Assembly (NCBI GenBank): GCA_002392835.1
Contig: DGHX01000165.1
Coordinates: 3,590 to 34,375 of the forward strand
Direction of reading: 5' to 3'
Length of the DNA stretch: 30,786 nucleotides
Origin: Prevotella sp. UBA3837
GTDB taxonomy: Bacteria > Bacteroidota > Bacteroidia > Bacteroidales > Bacteroidaceae
Numbering within the stretch: position 1 is the stretch's first letter; each line of letters begins with the position of its first letter. Below are positions 1 through 8,950 of this stretch, piece after piece. The position numbers and the translations under genes were made by a program. Under the pieces are notes generated by a model. It had not been told where the DNA came from. It was given only the letters and a program-made list of their open reading frames with translations, and did not search any database.

Positions 1-56
1 TTAACTCCTTTAACTCCCCAACTTGTGAAAGTTGAACCGTTATTCCGTTGTTTCGT
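1..56. repeat. Short intergenic repeat tract at the window edge
   Basis: The first 18 bases hold two copies of a TTAACTCC word. The reverse complement of the same word pair occurs at 11092-11108 between two genes of the sugar cluster. Bases 37-56 (ATTCCGTT, TTTCGTT) resemble a TTCCGTTCTTTCGTT tract at 15038-15060. These look like short dispersed intergenic repeats. No gene is seen in these 56 bases, which follow the stop codon of the dehydrogenase gene. Confidence 0.45.
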
Positions 57-956
57 TTACACCAGGTGCTCGATGATGTCCTCGCGGTTGCCGGGTAGCA
101 TGTCGATGACGGGCAGCTCAATCATGGTGTAGCAGCCGGGCTGCTGCAGCATGCTGGCGCGGGCCACGTTGACCAGCACCTGTCCGGTGAGGGCGGGGTT
201 GTTGATGCTCATGTTGAACTCCAGGCGCTGGTTCTGCGTCTTTCCGCTGACGCCCTTGCGCACGAGGTTCACGCCGTGGCCCATGTCGCGCACGTCGTCG
301 ACGCTCTCCACCTGGAAGACGTGCGTCTCGTCGCTGGCGAAGTAGGGGTCGGCCTTGATGGCTGCCGTCACCTCGTCGAGGCTGGCTCCGTCCTCCAGCT
401 CCACGTACACCATGCGGCGGTGTATGCCTTCGCCCAGGGGTATGGTCATGGAGAGGGCGTTCTTCACCCCTGCCTTTGAGCGCACGCACACGCTGTGGCC
501 CATTGACATGCCGGGTCCGAAGTTGGTGTAGCTGAGCCCCTTCGGTGCGAGGCTCTGCATCAGCGTGCGCACGATGCTGTCAGAGCCCGGGTCCCATCCT
601 GCTGCGATGACGCTGACGGTGCCCGTCTGCTTGCAGACCTCCATGAGCGACTGGCGGTACTGGCGTATCTGTGTGTGTATGTCGAAGCTGTCGACGGTGT
701 TGATGCCCAGTGGCAGAATCTGCCGGGCATACTCTTCGCACGAGCGGGTGGGGGTGGCGAGTATGGCCACGTCGACATCCTTCAGCTCGCGAATGTCCTT
801 CACCACGTCGTAGCCCTCCAGCTCGGCGGGTTTGTTCTCGGCACCGTGGCGGCGTACGATGCCGGCCACTTCAAAGTCGGGGGCGGCCTCAAGGGCCTCC
901 AGGGCGTAGCGCCCAATGTTGCCGTAGCCTACTACGGCTGCTCTGATCTTCTTCAT
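57..956 (-). CDS. ddh: meso-diaminopimelate D-dehydrogenase
   Basis: The 299-residue protein matches NADP-dependent meso-diaminopimelate dehydrogenase. This enzyme reversibly converts tetrahydrodipicolinate, ammonia and NADPH to meso-diaminopimelate, a one-step branch of lysine and peptidoglycan precursor synthesis in the cytoplasm. A Rossmann motif GYGNIG lies at residues 10-15. The central segments AAGWDPGSDS and FGPGMSMGHS are typical of the family, and the length is close to the usual 300-325. I chose the ATG at 954-956 because the protein then begins directly with the nucleotide-binding strand. The longer open frame reaching 1085 would add non-homologous residues and run into a promoter-like element. 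The gene stands alone downstream of the SusC/SusD operon terminator. Confidence 0.87.
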   Translation of the reverse strand: MKKIRAAVVGYGNIGRYALEALEAAPDFEVAGIVRRHGAENKPAELEGYDVVKDIRELKDVDVAILATPTRSCEEYARQILPLGINTVDSFDIHTQIRQYRQSLMEVCKQTGTVSVIAAGWDPGSDSIVRTLMQSLAPKGLSYTNFGPGMSMGHSVCVRSKAGVKNALSMTIPLGEGIHRRMVYVELEDGASLDEVTAAIKADPYFASDETHVFQVESVDDVRDMGHGVNLVRKGVSGKTQNQRLEFNMSINNPALTGQVLVNVARASMLQQPGCYTMIELPVIDMLPGNREDIIEHLV

Positions 957-988
957 CGTTCTGATAGCTTTGTGTTTGAAATCGGTTG

Positions 989-996
989 CAAAATTA
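989..996 (-). promoter_or_regulatory. Probable -7 box of the ddh promoter
   Basis: Read on the minus strand this is TAATTTTG, a match to the Bacteroidota -7 box TAnnTTTG, about 33 bases before the ddh start codon. I see no TTTG at the expected distance for the -33 element, so the call rests on one box. Confidence 0.45.
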
Positions 997-1066
997 CACA
1001 ATTTATTTCTATTCTCGCTCTTTTTGTAGCTAAAAGTGAGCGCTGCGCCGTCTTTTTTTGCAAAAG

Positions 1067-1108
1067 AACAGCCGGCAGCCCTCATGTGTGAGAGTGCTGC
1101 CGGCTGTT
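1067..1108 (-). terminator. Terminator of the SusC/SusD operon
   Basis: A perfect 13-bp inverted repeat (1067-1079 with 1096-1108, core GCCGGCAGC) encloses a 16-base loop. On the minus strand the stem is followed by TTCTTTTG. It lies 34 bases after the stop of the lipoprotein gene and before ddh, so it should separate the two transcription units. Confidence 0.75.
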
Positions 1109-1142
1109 TGCTGTCAGTGGCGCTGTTGCCAGCGCGAGCTGT

Positions 1143-3155
1143 TCATCGTATCACCAGGCGGTTGTTGAGCTTCTTGCTGTGGCGGTAGCTCCATGGCTGC
1201 ACCTTCGTGCCCGTGAAGCGTGGTGCCACCTTTATGCCCTGCATGTGCAGCTGCTTGGCGCTGACGGAGCGTGCTGCTGCGGGGGCCTCCTGGTTCAGCT
1301 GGAAGGTCTCGGCGATGTAGCCGAAGAAACCACCGACGTCAGGCAGGAAGTAGGCACCGACGAACTCGAAGAGGCCCTTCTCCTTGTCATATGTGCCTAG
1401 ATAGTCGGCGTTGTTGGGGCTGATGAACTCGATGTCGTAGAAGTATACGGGGCCGTAGCTCTCGCCCTCCTCCACGTAGTCGGCCACGCCGGTGTACTGG
1501 TTGAACTTGATGGTGTTGTCATCGCGCACGGTGAAGGCGAAGCCCTCCTCCGAGTCGGCCCACGGCGTGAGGTAGTACTCGCTGGGCAGCTGGTCGCACT
1601 GGTAGAGGGTGGCCTCCTCGGTGCCCTCATAGTAACTGCCGGCAGTCGTCTGCAGCAGGCGGGCTCCGTAGGTGTATACGCCCTTGCCCACCTCGGTGTA
1701 GGTGAGGTTGAGCAGCTGCTCGGTGGCGGTGCCGTAGTCCACTGTCACCTCCTCGCCGTCCTCGTCGAGGCTGACGAAGTTGATGCTGAGGGTGATGACC
1801 CCGTCGGCAAACGACGACTCGTCGGTGTTGATGATGGCGTAGACGTCGTTGCCCATGGCGTTGATGCCGATGGGCTGCGGGTCCTCATATTCCGGGGCGA
1901 GGATGATCTTCCGGCCGCGGGCGCAGAACAGCAGGTCGTAGCCCTCGGCATAGGGGGCTATCACCTTGTAGGCCGTGCCATACTGGGCAGCGAAGACGCT
2001 GTCGCACTGGTCGGTGGTGGTGACGCAGGTGCCCTTCTGCAGCATGGCAGTGGTGCTGGTGCCCAGCTGTTCCGACTTCCATACGCCCTCATACTCGTCG
2101 GCCCACTCGAAGTCCTCGTCGATGTTGGCCTCATACTGCTCCACGAAGCCCGGCATGTTGATGAAGATGGTGGGCTCGGTGGTGTAGTTCCAGCCACCCA
2201 GGCCGAACATGTACCAGTAGGGAGCCAGCTGAATCTGTCCGGGGTCGCCGTTCTCCAGCCACTCGGTCACCTTGCTGTAGGCGTAAATCTCGGCATTGTT
2301 CATGTCATCCCCGGTGAAGTTCTGCGGGTGCAGGCCCCAGATGACCTTGCCGTAGTTGGGGTGCACGGCTCCAGTGCAGATGCGGTACCAGTCAACGACG
2401 CCCTTCTCTTCCAGCTCTATGTCGTTCATCTTGTCGCCCTTCTTCAGTATTTGCAGCTGTATGTACTCCGACTGTTCGCCGTTGAGTTCGTTAGCCCATA
2501 CTCCGTAGGGGTTCATGATGCGGTAGTAGCTGTGGTCATCGTCGCGCTGCATCACATCCACCTCCCATGCGGGCTCGCCTTCAAAGTTGAAGTCGTCGCG
2601 GAACTTTGCCTTCTGCTCCATGAGGTTCCACTTCACGCGGTTCACGGTGTAAGTGTATACCACGTCCTGTGAGTATGCCGACACGTAGTCTGCTCCCTCA
2701 ATGCTGACCTTGAGCACGTTAGGCGTTCCTATCTTGGCTTTGGGGAAGGTGACGTTGACCGTAGCCACGGTGTCGCCTTCGGCGAATACGGCATCGCCTA
2801 TGCTGAATGCGTCATCGGTGTTCTCCAGTATGGTGAGCTTCGCCGTCAGCTCCGGCAGTGGCGTGGTAATTTTGTCGCTGAGCACAGAGTCGCACTCGTT
2901 GCCGAGCGAGTCGGTGTAGTGGTCGAATACATACTCGTGCTGCACGCGTCGGTACACTTTGAACGATGACTCGGTGGGTGCCGCGGGGTCGATGTTCTCC
3001 GAGAGGCTGCTTGTCTTGAAGTAGAGGTTGGCATATCCTGTGTTGGCGTCCCACTGGCCCGGTCCTTCATATTTGTAGTCGTCGCTATCGGAGCATGCCG
3101 TGAAGGTGGCAGCTGCCATCAGAGCGACCAATGAACGAAAAACATATTTTTTCAT
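1143..3155 (-). CDS. Large surface lipoprotein of the SusC/SusD operon, function unknown
   Basis: The 670-residue protein begins with a lipoprotein signal peptide ending TFTAC, with lipidation expected at Cys21. Ser-Asp-Ser-Asp-Asp follows, an acidic stretch of the kind that directs Bacteroidota lipoproteins to the cell surface. Residues about 40-170 look like beta-sandwich segments rich in Thr/Val strands. The rest has many aromatic and acidic residues (for example WYMFGLGGW), compatible with a glycan- or protein-binding surface protein. I recognise no catalytic motif. It is third in the operon after susC and susD, in the place usually held by SusE/SusF-like or other binding lipoproteins, so a role in capturing the same ligand is inferred. 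The start follows an AAGGAAGAGA purine stretch. Confidence 0.72.
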   Translation of the reverse strand: MKKYVFRSLVALMAAATFTACSDSDDYKYEGPGQWDANTGYANLYFKTSSLSENIDPAAPTESSFKVYRRVQHEYVFDHYTDSLGNECDSVLSDKITTPLPELTAKLTILENTDDAFSIGDAVFAEGDTVATVNVTFPKAKIGTPNVLKVSIEGADYVSAYSQDVVYTYTVNRVKWNLMEQKAKFRDDFNFEGEPAWEVDVMQRDDDHSYYRIMNPYGVWANELNGEQSEYIQLQILKKGDKMNDIELEEKGVVDWYRICTGAVHPNYGKVIWGLHPQNFTGDDMNNAEIYAYSKVTEWLENGDPGQIQLAPYWYMFGLGGWNYTTEPTIFINMPGFVEQYEANIDEDFEWADEYEGVWKSEQLGTSTTAMLQKGTCVTTTDQCDSVFAAQYGTAYKVIAPYAEGYDLLFCARGRKIILAPEYEDPQPIGINAMGNDVYAIINTDESSFADGVITLSINFVSLDEDGEEVTVDYGTATEQLLNLTYTEVGKGVYTYGARLLQTTAGSYYEGTEEATLYQCDQLPSEYYLTPWADSEEGFAFTVRDDNTIKFNQYTGVADYVEEGESYGPVYFYDIEFISPNNADYLGTYDKEKGLFEFVGAYFLPDVGGFFGYIAETFQLNQEAPAAARSVSAKQLHMQGIKVAPRFTGTKVQPWSYRHSKKLNNRLVIR

Positions 3156-3192
3156 ATTCTCTTCCTTATTTTAATCTGTTAGGGAAAGTAAA

Positions 3193-4878
3193 TTACCATT
3201 TATATTCGGCAGAGTTCTTGCCCGGATGTGCCGGGTCGGGGTTGTTGGTGCAGTCGTAGTTGTAGTTGGTCTCTGTCTGCACGATGCACAGGTTCATCCA
3301 TTCGGGCGTGGTCTCGCTGTTGTAGCGGTAGCCGTCGGTATGGTTTGTTCCTGCGTAGCTGCGTATGATGCCCTTCTGCAGTCGCTTGATGTCGAAGGTA
3401 GCCATGCCTTCGCCCCACAGCTCCACTCGGCGCTGCCACCACACCTCGTTCTGGAATGCCGATGTGCTGGTGTTGTAGTATGCCTCGTTGTGGGTGCCGT
3501 AGGTGTAGTTGGCATCGCGTGTCTTGGCAAACTCGGTGAGCAGCTGAATGCCGCGTGCCTCATCCTGCATGCCTGCGGCCTCAGCTTCGATGAGGTACAT
3601 CTCTTCAACGCGCATCATGGGCACAGCCACCACGAAGCCAATGTACTGGTTGTCGCGCCCGGCCTCACCGCCGTTGGTGCGGAACTTCAGGGGCAGTCCG
3701 CCCACCTTTCCGTAGCCCTTCGTCGACTGTCCGGCGTTCAGTATCCATGTCGGGTGCTTGGAGTAGGCTGCCAGGGCGGCTATCTGGTCGTCTTCGCCCA
3801 TGTTGTCAATGGCAAAGTCGACATAGCACTGCTTGCGGCAGTCGGTGGCGGGGATGGTCTCATAGAGATGTCGGTCGATGAGGAATGGCTGGCCGTAGTT
3901 GGCGGCATAGCCGCAGCCCGACACGTTGGGATTGATTTCTATGCACATGACAGACCCCCAGCTGGAGTCAGCGTCGTTGAACAATATCTGCGGGTCGTCG
4001 GCCTTGTAGGTCATGCCGAGCATCCAGGCACCATTGGGCTTGTTGAAACCGTCGTTCCAGTCGGTGTACTGAGCCGGGGTCATGATGGTGTAGCCCTCTT
4101 GTGCCAGCTTGGCATACTTCTCGGCGTTGGGCCAGTCTTCCATCCACTGGTAGGCGCGGGCCTTCAGGCCGTATGCCACGCTCTGGTCGGGGGTGTACAC
4201 GTCGGTGCGCTCATACCCCTTGAGCAGTGTCTCGGCCTTGTCGAGGTCGCTCAGTATGAAGGCCCACATGTCTTCGTTGGTGGCGCGTGGGTTGTGTGCC
4301 AGGTCGGCCAGTGTGGTCGATTCGGTCACTATGGGCACGCTCACCGATGCCTCGCCGGTCTTGGCCAGTGCGTATGGCTTCTGTGCGAACATGCGTGCGA
4401 GGTCCATGTAGAAGTAGGCGCGCATGGCGTAGGCGATGCCTGCTCCTGCCCTCTGTTCGGGCGCGGGTGTCTCGCCGGCCATGGTGATGACCTCGTTGCA
4501 CGACTTGATCCATCCGTAGTAGTAGGTCCATGGAATCTGCGAGAAGCGGTACGACGGACCCATGTACTGTATGGTGTACCAGTAGGTGTACCAGTTCTGG
4601 TAGGGGTATACGATGTCCTGGCCCATGATGTCGCGCGTCAGATACATGGCTGGCAGTCCCAGGTCGTAGAGGTCGGCGTTGTCGTTGCCATCGTAGATGA
4701 ACTCTCCGCACAGTGTGGAGGTGATGGCAGCCACGGCGTTGTTAAAGGCGCCGGGTGCATTAGCCACCTGCTCCACGGTGGCAGTGCTGGTCTGCGGGTC
4801 TATTTCCTCGATGCAGCTGGTGTTAGCGGCCGACAGCATGGCTGTAGCAGCCACCAGGGTGAATATTTTGTTCTTCAT
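3193..4878 (-). CDS. SusD/RagB-family nutrient-binding lipoprotein
   Basis: The 561-residue protein is a SusD/RagB homologue, the lid-like lipoprotein that sits on a SusC channel and captures oligosaccharides or peptides outside the cell. The signal peptide ends AANTSC (Cys22) and is followed by Ile-Glu-Glu-Ile-Asp, fitting surface export. Family features include RAYFYMDLARMFAQKPYA near residues 150-170, the repeated helical (TPR-like) middle, and a C-terminal segment with a WWQRRVELWGEG stretch typical of SusD. It lies 22 bases downstream of susC in the same orientation. The substrate cannot be read from the sequence. The divergent L-galactose genes suggest, without proving, a glycan containing that sugar. 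Confidence 0.9.
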   Translation of the reverse strand: MKNKIFTLVAATAMLSAANTSCIEEIDPQTSTATVEQVANAPGAFNNAVAAITSTLCGEFIYDGNDNADLYDLGLPAMYLTRDIMGQDIVYPYQNWYTYWYTIQYMGPSYRFSQIPWTYYYGWIKSCNEVITMAGETPAPEQRAGAGIAYAMRAYFYMDLARMFAQKPYALAKTGEASVSVPIVTESTTLADLAHNPRATNEDMWAFILSDLDKAETLLKGYERTDVYTPDQSVAYGLKARAYQWMEDWPNAEKYAKLAQEGYTIMTPAQYTDWNDGFNKPNGAWMLGMTYKADDPQILFNDADSSWGSVMCIEINPNVSGCGYAANYGQPFLIDRHLYETIPATDCRKQCYVDFAIDNMGEDDQIAALAAYSKHPTWILNAGQSTKGYGKVGGLPLKFRTNGGEAGRDNQYIGFVVAVPMMRVEEMYLIEAEAAGMQDEARGIQLLTEFAKTRDANYTYGTHNEAYYNTSTSAFQNEVWWQRRVELWGEGMATFDIKRLQKGIIRSYAGTNHTDGYRYNSETTPEWMNLCIVQTETNYNYDCTNNPDPAHPGKNSAEYKW

Positions 4879-4900
4879 ATACTTGTTTTCTCCTATGTTT

Positions 4901-7900
4901 TTAGAATGTCAGCTGAATACCACCTGAGATGGTGCGAACAGGCGAATAAGTGTTGATGGAAGCCACGCTGCCATAGCTCTGGCGTGGGTCGAAGCCCTGC
5001 CGCTTGGACCAGAGCTTCAGGTTCTCGCCCGAGCAGTAGACTCTCACTCTCTGCAGCTTGGCCTTGTTGACGAGGTTCTTGGGCAGGTTGTAGCCCACGG
5101 TGAACGACTGGAAGTTCAGGTAGCTGGCGTTGGTCAGGAAGCGGTCGCTGCCGTAAGCGGCATACTGGTCGCCGTACTGCCAGCGGGGGAAGTCGCTGCC
5201 TTTATTCGTGGGCGACCATGCTCCGAGCACGTCCTTGTGCCAGGTGCTGCCGGCGTCGGCCGAGCTCGTTCCGGGCGTCACCAGCCCGGCGTACTGTGCA
5301 TCGTAGACCTTGCCGCCCAGCTGATAGTCGAACGAGGCAGTGACGTCGAAGTCGTAGATGTTGATGGTGGTCGAGAATCCGCCGAACACCTTGGGCAGGA
5401 TGGAGCCGACGGAATAGCGCTGGGCCTGGCCGATGTCGGTAGTGGTGCCGCTCTTCTCGGTGCCGGGGCGGTTCACCACGTTGGTGATGCCGTCGAGGCT
5501 GCCGTCCTCAGCGTATGTGGCGGTGGGGTTGAGGTAGTTGCCGTCGGCACCCTTGTAGTAGTCGCCTGTGCTGGGGTCTTTGGCGATGGTGAGGTTCTTG
5601 TCGTAGTAGTACAGTGCCTCGCCGTTCTCGTTCACGCCGGCGTAGGCGTAGGTCATGTAGTTGTACATGGGCTGACCTTCAGCATACCAGTAGCTGCTCT
5701 CATAGAATCCGCCGTTGTCGGCAATCTTCGTGTCGGGCAGCTTCAGTATCTTCGTGGCGTTGTGTGCCAGGTTGGCCGTGATGTTCCAGCGGAAGTCCTT
5801 CGTGCGGATGACATCGCCGCTGAGCACCACCTCTACGCCGCGGTTGCGCATGTCGCCGATGTTGCCGTAGTAGCCGCGCGAGCCTGCCGACTCGGGCACT
5901 GAGAGCCAGAAGAGCAGGTCGCTGATCTTCTTGTTGTAGACGTCGATGGTACCGGTGAGGCGTCCCTTCCACAGGCTGAACTCTACGCCGGCGTTGAAGT
6001 TGGTGGTTGTCTCCCACGTTATCTCGGGGTTACCGATGCGGTAGAATGACGGTGTCATCGATGTGTCGCTCGACTTTGAGAGGCTGTACAGGTCAATGTA
6101 TGCCCAGTTGCCGATGTTGTCGTTACCCTGCTGTCCGATGCTGGCCTTCAGCTTCAGCTGGTCCAGCCAGTCCTGGGTGCCCTCCATGAAACTCTCCTTC
6201 GAAATGAGCCAGGCGGCACCGATGCTCCAGAACGAGCCCCAGCGGTGGTCCTTGGCGAAGTAGGAGGTGGCGTCGCGGCGATAGGAGGCTGAGCCAAAGT
6301 ACTTGTCGTTCCAGCTGTACTGCAGGTTGCCGAAGAAGCCCTCGACATTGTACTCGGTGGTGTAGCTGTTTGAGCCCGACATGGTGGCGAAGGCGTTCAG
6401 CTCGGGTATCTCGGGCGAGAAGCCGCCTGTGCGCTGTGCGTTCAGGTAGCGTGTCTTCGTGTCGTACCACTCGTGGCCGGCCAGCACCGTCAGCTCGTGC
6501 TGGCCAAACTCGTTGGTGTAGGTCAGCGTCTGGATGTGGTTCTGGCGCAGGGTGTTGCTCTGGTATTTCTCAATAGAGCCGTTGACACCCACCTTCGGGC
6601 CGTAGAGGGCTGTCTCGTAGTCGGAGTAGCTGGTCTGCCCCAGGTTCAGGGTGCTGTTCAGCGTGGCCTTCAGGTTCTTTGTAATCTGTGCGTCAAGCAC
6701 GAAGTTGCCGTGCAGCTGGTTGCCCCAGGTGTATACCTTGTTGTAGTTGTTGGCACCCAGCGGGTTACCGGTCTGCAGGAAGCCGCGGCCCACGCCGTAG
6801 TTCGTGGCGGCCACACCGTAGTCGTACTGCTGGTTGCCGTTGGCATCGGTGCGGATGATGGGTTGGCCAGTGGTGGGGTCGATGATGCGCACGTAGGCGG
6901 GATAGATGGGCGCGATACGCGATGTGTAGTAGAACATGTTGGTCGAGCCGTAGCTGTCGCTGGTCAGGTTGGGGTTCGAGATGGTCTTTGAATGGACATA
7001 GCCCACGTTGGCGCTCATCTTCAGCCAGCTCTTCAGCTGGTAGTCGGCCTTCAGGCGGGCGGTGGTGCGCTGGAAGCCTGAGAACTGTATGATGCCGTCC
7101 TCGTCGAGGAAGCCCAGCGAAGCATAGAACGAGCCGCGGTCGTTGGCAGCATTGGCACTGACGTTGTACTCCTGGCGCAGCGACGAGTTGTAGGCAATGT
7201 CAGTCCAGTCGTCGGGGGTCATGTAGTACGTCTCGCCGTTCCATTTGTACGAGCGGCCCAGCGTGGCGTTGGGGTTCAGCTTGCCATTGGTGCCTATGAG
7301 GTTCTGGCCGTCGGGCAGGGCGTAGACGTTATAGCCCAGGTCGCTGAGCATGCGGTTGTTGGCCCAGGCGTTGGCCTCGCGTAGGCCAAGGCCGTTCACG
7401 TTGCTGGCATAGTTGTACAGCTGGTTGTAGAACACCTCGTAGTACTGTGCGGGATCCTTGATGACATCGTAGTCGGGGATGGCACGCGAGTTGGCGCCCC
7501 ACTTGGTGTCGACGGTGATCTGTGCATCGCGGCTCTTGCCCTTCTTCGTGGTGAAGATAATCACGCCGGCGGCACCGCGTGCACCGTAGAGTGCTGCCGA
7601 GGCGGCATCCTTCAGCACGCTCACGCTCTCGATGTCGTCCACCGGTATGTTGGTCAGCGAAGCACTGTAGGGAGCGCCGTCGACGATGACCAGCGGGTCG
7701 GTGCCGGCATACATCGAGGCGATACCACGGATGTTGATGCTGCCCGAGCCGGAGCCGGGGGCACCCGAAGCGCCGCGGATCTGCAGACCTGGCACCGAGC
7801 CTACCAAGGCATCGGTGACGTTGGCCACCGTGTGCTTCGACAGGTCTTCCGTGTTGAGCACGGCAGCCGAGCCGGTGAAGGCACTCTTCTTGGCAGTGCC

Positions 7901-8224
7901 GTATGCCACGACGATGACCTCGTCGAGGGCCGTCTGGTCGCTGGTGAGCACGATGCGCATGTTCGGGCGGGCGCTCACTTCGAGCGGCTCCATGCCAACG
8001 TAGGTGATGCGCAGCACGTTCTTACCGGCTGGACATGTCAGCGAGAACTGACCACTTGCATTGGTCACCGTGCCGGCGCTGGTGCCCACCACCTGAACGG
8101 TGGCGCCGATGACCGGCTGGCCATCGTCCTGCGAAATCACGGTGCCATTGACTTTCATCTGGGCCAGCGCTCCCCCTACGAACAGGAAGAGCACGGCCAG
8201 CAATGTCATGATTCTTTTTTCCAT
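4901..8224 (-). CDS. SusC/RagA-family TonB-dependent outer-membrane transporter
   Basis: The 1107-residue protein is a SusC-type TonB-linked channel importing the ligand captured by SusD. After a signal peptide (residues 1-22, ending GGALAQ) comes a carboxypeptidase-regulatory-like beta domain (about 25-97). The junction DEVIVVAYG (101-109) follows, then the plug domain with VDGAPYSASL and VLKDAASAALYGARGAAG (about 180-220), and a long beta-barrel ending in an aromatic residue (GGIQLTF). I chose the ATG at 8222-8224 because it gives a proper signal peptide. The longer frame to 8365 would start inside the predicted promoter. No anti-sigma factor, ECF sigma factor or hybrid two-component regulator lies next to it in this window. 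Confidence 0.93.
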   Translation of the reverse strand: MEKRIMTLLAVLFLFVGGALAQMKVNGTVISQDDGQPVIGATVQVVGTSAGTVTNASGQFSLTCPAGKNVLRITYVGMEPLEVSARPNMRIVLTSDQTALDEVIVVAYGTAKKSAFTGSAAVLNTEDLSKHTVANVTDALVGSVPGLQIRGASGAPGSGSGSINIRGIASMYAGTDPLVIVDGAPYSASLTNIPVDDIESVSVLKDAASAALYGARGAAGVIIFTTKKGKSRDAQITVDTKWGANSRAIPDYDVIKDPAQYYEVFYNQLYNYASNVNGLGLREANAWANNRMLSDLGYNVYALPDGQNLIGTNGKLNPNATLGRSYKWNGETYYMTPDDWTDIAYNSSLRQEYNVSANAANDRGSFYASLGFLDEDGIIQFSGFQRTTARLKADYQLKSWLKMSANVGYVHSKTISNPNLTSDSYGSTNMFYYTSRIAPIYPAYVRIIDPTTGQPIIRTDANGNQQYDYGVAATNYGVGRGFLQTGNPLGANNYNKVYTWGNQLHGNFVLDAQITKNLKATLNSTLNLGQTSYSDYETALYGPKVGVNGSIEKYQSNTLRQNHIQTLTYTNEFGQHELTVLAGHEWYDTKTRYLNAQRTGGFSPEIPELNAFATMSGSNSYTTEYNVEGFFGNLQYSWNDKYFGSASYRRDATSYFAKDHRWGSFWSIGAAWLISKESFMEGTQDWLDQLKLKASIGQQGNDNIGNWAYIDLYSLSKSSDTSMTPSFYRIGNPEITWETTTNFNAGVEFSLWKGRLTGTIDVYNKKISDLLFWLSVPESAGSRGYYGNIGDMRNRGVEVVLSGDVIRTKDFRWNITANLAHNATKILKLPDTKIADNGGFYESSYWYAEGQPMYNYMTYAYAGVNENGEALYYYDKNLTIAKDPSTGDYYKGADGNYLNPTATYAEDGSLDGITNVVNRPGTEKSGTTTDIGQAQRYSVGSILPKVFGGFSTTINIYDFDVTASFDYQLGGKVYDAQYAGLVTPGTSSADAGSTWHKDVLGAWSPTNKGSDFPRWQYGDQYAAYGSDRFLTNASYLNFQSFTVGYNLPKNLVNKAKLQRVRVYCSGENLKLWSKRQGFDPRQSYGSVASINTYSPVRTISGGIQLTF

Positions 8225-8362
8225 AAATCTCTCTCTCGTTTTTGTTGTTGAATAATGTTTGTTGTTTTGCCTTTCTCTCTTTACTTGCGTTTGTGTATTA
8301 TTATATTTGTGTTGTGCATGGTGTCCAGTCGGCTTTGTGACATCCGGAAATGTTATGTTTTG

Positions 8363-8394
8363 CAAAAATATGAAATAAATTTTAAAACGCCAAA
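8363..8394 (-). promoter_or_regulatory. Promoter of the susC-susD-lipoprotein operon
   Basis: On the minus strand there is TTTG (8394-8391), exactly 20 bases, then TATTTTTG (8370-8363). This fits the Bacteroidota housekeeping promoter TTTG-N19-21-TAnnTTTG. Transcription would start near 8357, leaving a leader of about 130 bases before the susC ATG. Confidence 0.68.
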
Positions 8395-8676
8395 GGTTTT
8401 CTTTGAAAAAATAACTTTATAATGCATTTTCTTGACAATATGGTAGTTTTTTGGCTTATATTTATTACTTTTTTGATAGTATGGGTGCTGTATTTGTGTT
8501 CACATTGTTGCTGATGACGTTACGCAATAATCTTTTACGCGCGCGTGCGCGTATCGCACGCGCGTGAGCGATTTTTTGGTTGCACCGGGATTGTGTTTGT
8601 TGGTGGAGGGTGGAGGGTGAAGGGTGGAGGGAGAAAAGATGGTAAACGGAATGAAAAAAATCCCAGGGCCTGGGAC

Positions 8677-8802
8677 AAAAAAATGCGGGCCGCTCGTGAA
8701 AAAAAGCGGGCCGCTCGTGAAAAAATGCGGGCCGCTCATGAAAAAATGCGGGCCTCTCGTGAAAAAATGCGGGCCGCTCATGAAAAAATGCGGGCCGCTC
8801 GG
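8677..8802. repeat. Tandem array A, six units of 21-22 bp
   Basis: Six adjoining copies of an A6-7 run followed by TGCGGGCCGCTCRTG, starting at 8677, 8699, 8720, 8741, 8762 and 8783. The first is 22 bp, the second has lost the T, and the last is cut short. The unit contains the GCGGCCGC-like word GCGGGCCGC. There are no spacers, so this is not CRISPR. Confidence 0.85.
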
Positions 8803-8820
8803 CTGGATTTGCAATAGAAC

Positions 8821-8950
8821 CAAACTGTCTTCGGTGCAACCAAACTGTCTTCGGTGCAACCAAACTGCACTTCGGTGCAATCAAACTGCACTTCGGTGCA
8901 ACCAAACTGCGCTTCGGTGCAACCAAACTGCTCTTCGGTGCAACCAAAAA
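8821..8950. repeat. Tandem array B, six units of 20-21 bp plus a partial
   Basis: Copies of CAAACTGNNCTTCGGTGCAAC start at 8821, 8841, 8861, 8882, 8903 and 8924. The first two are 20 bp and the rest 21 bp. They differ mainly in the two bases after CAAACTG (TC, CA, CA, CG, CT). A partial copy and then the right inverted arm follow. Variation is concentrated at one position in the unit. Confidence 0.85.

Noticed and set aside
3226..4956. Plus-strand open frame of 576 codons opposite susD
   Set aside because: It is Val/Gly/His/Ala-rich with no domain, fully antisense to a clear SusD gene, and typical of shadow frames in GC-rich DNA.
4901..8365. Longer susC start at 8365
   Set aside because: It would add 47 non-family residues ahead of a clear signal peptide and begins inside the promoter box.
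8677..8950. Regular 20-22 bp repeats resembling a CRISPR array
   Set aside because: Units are directly adjacent with no unique spacers, two unrelated unit types are present, and there are no cas genes.
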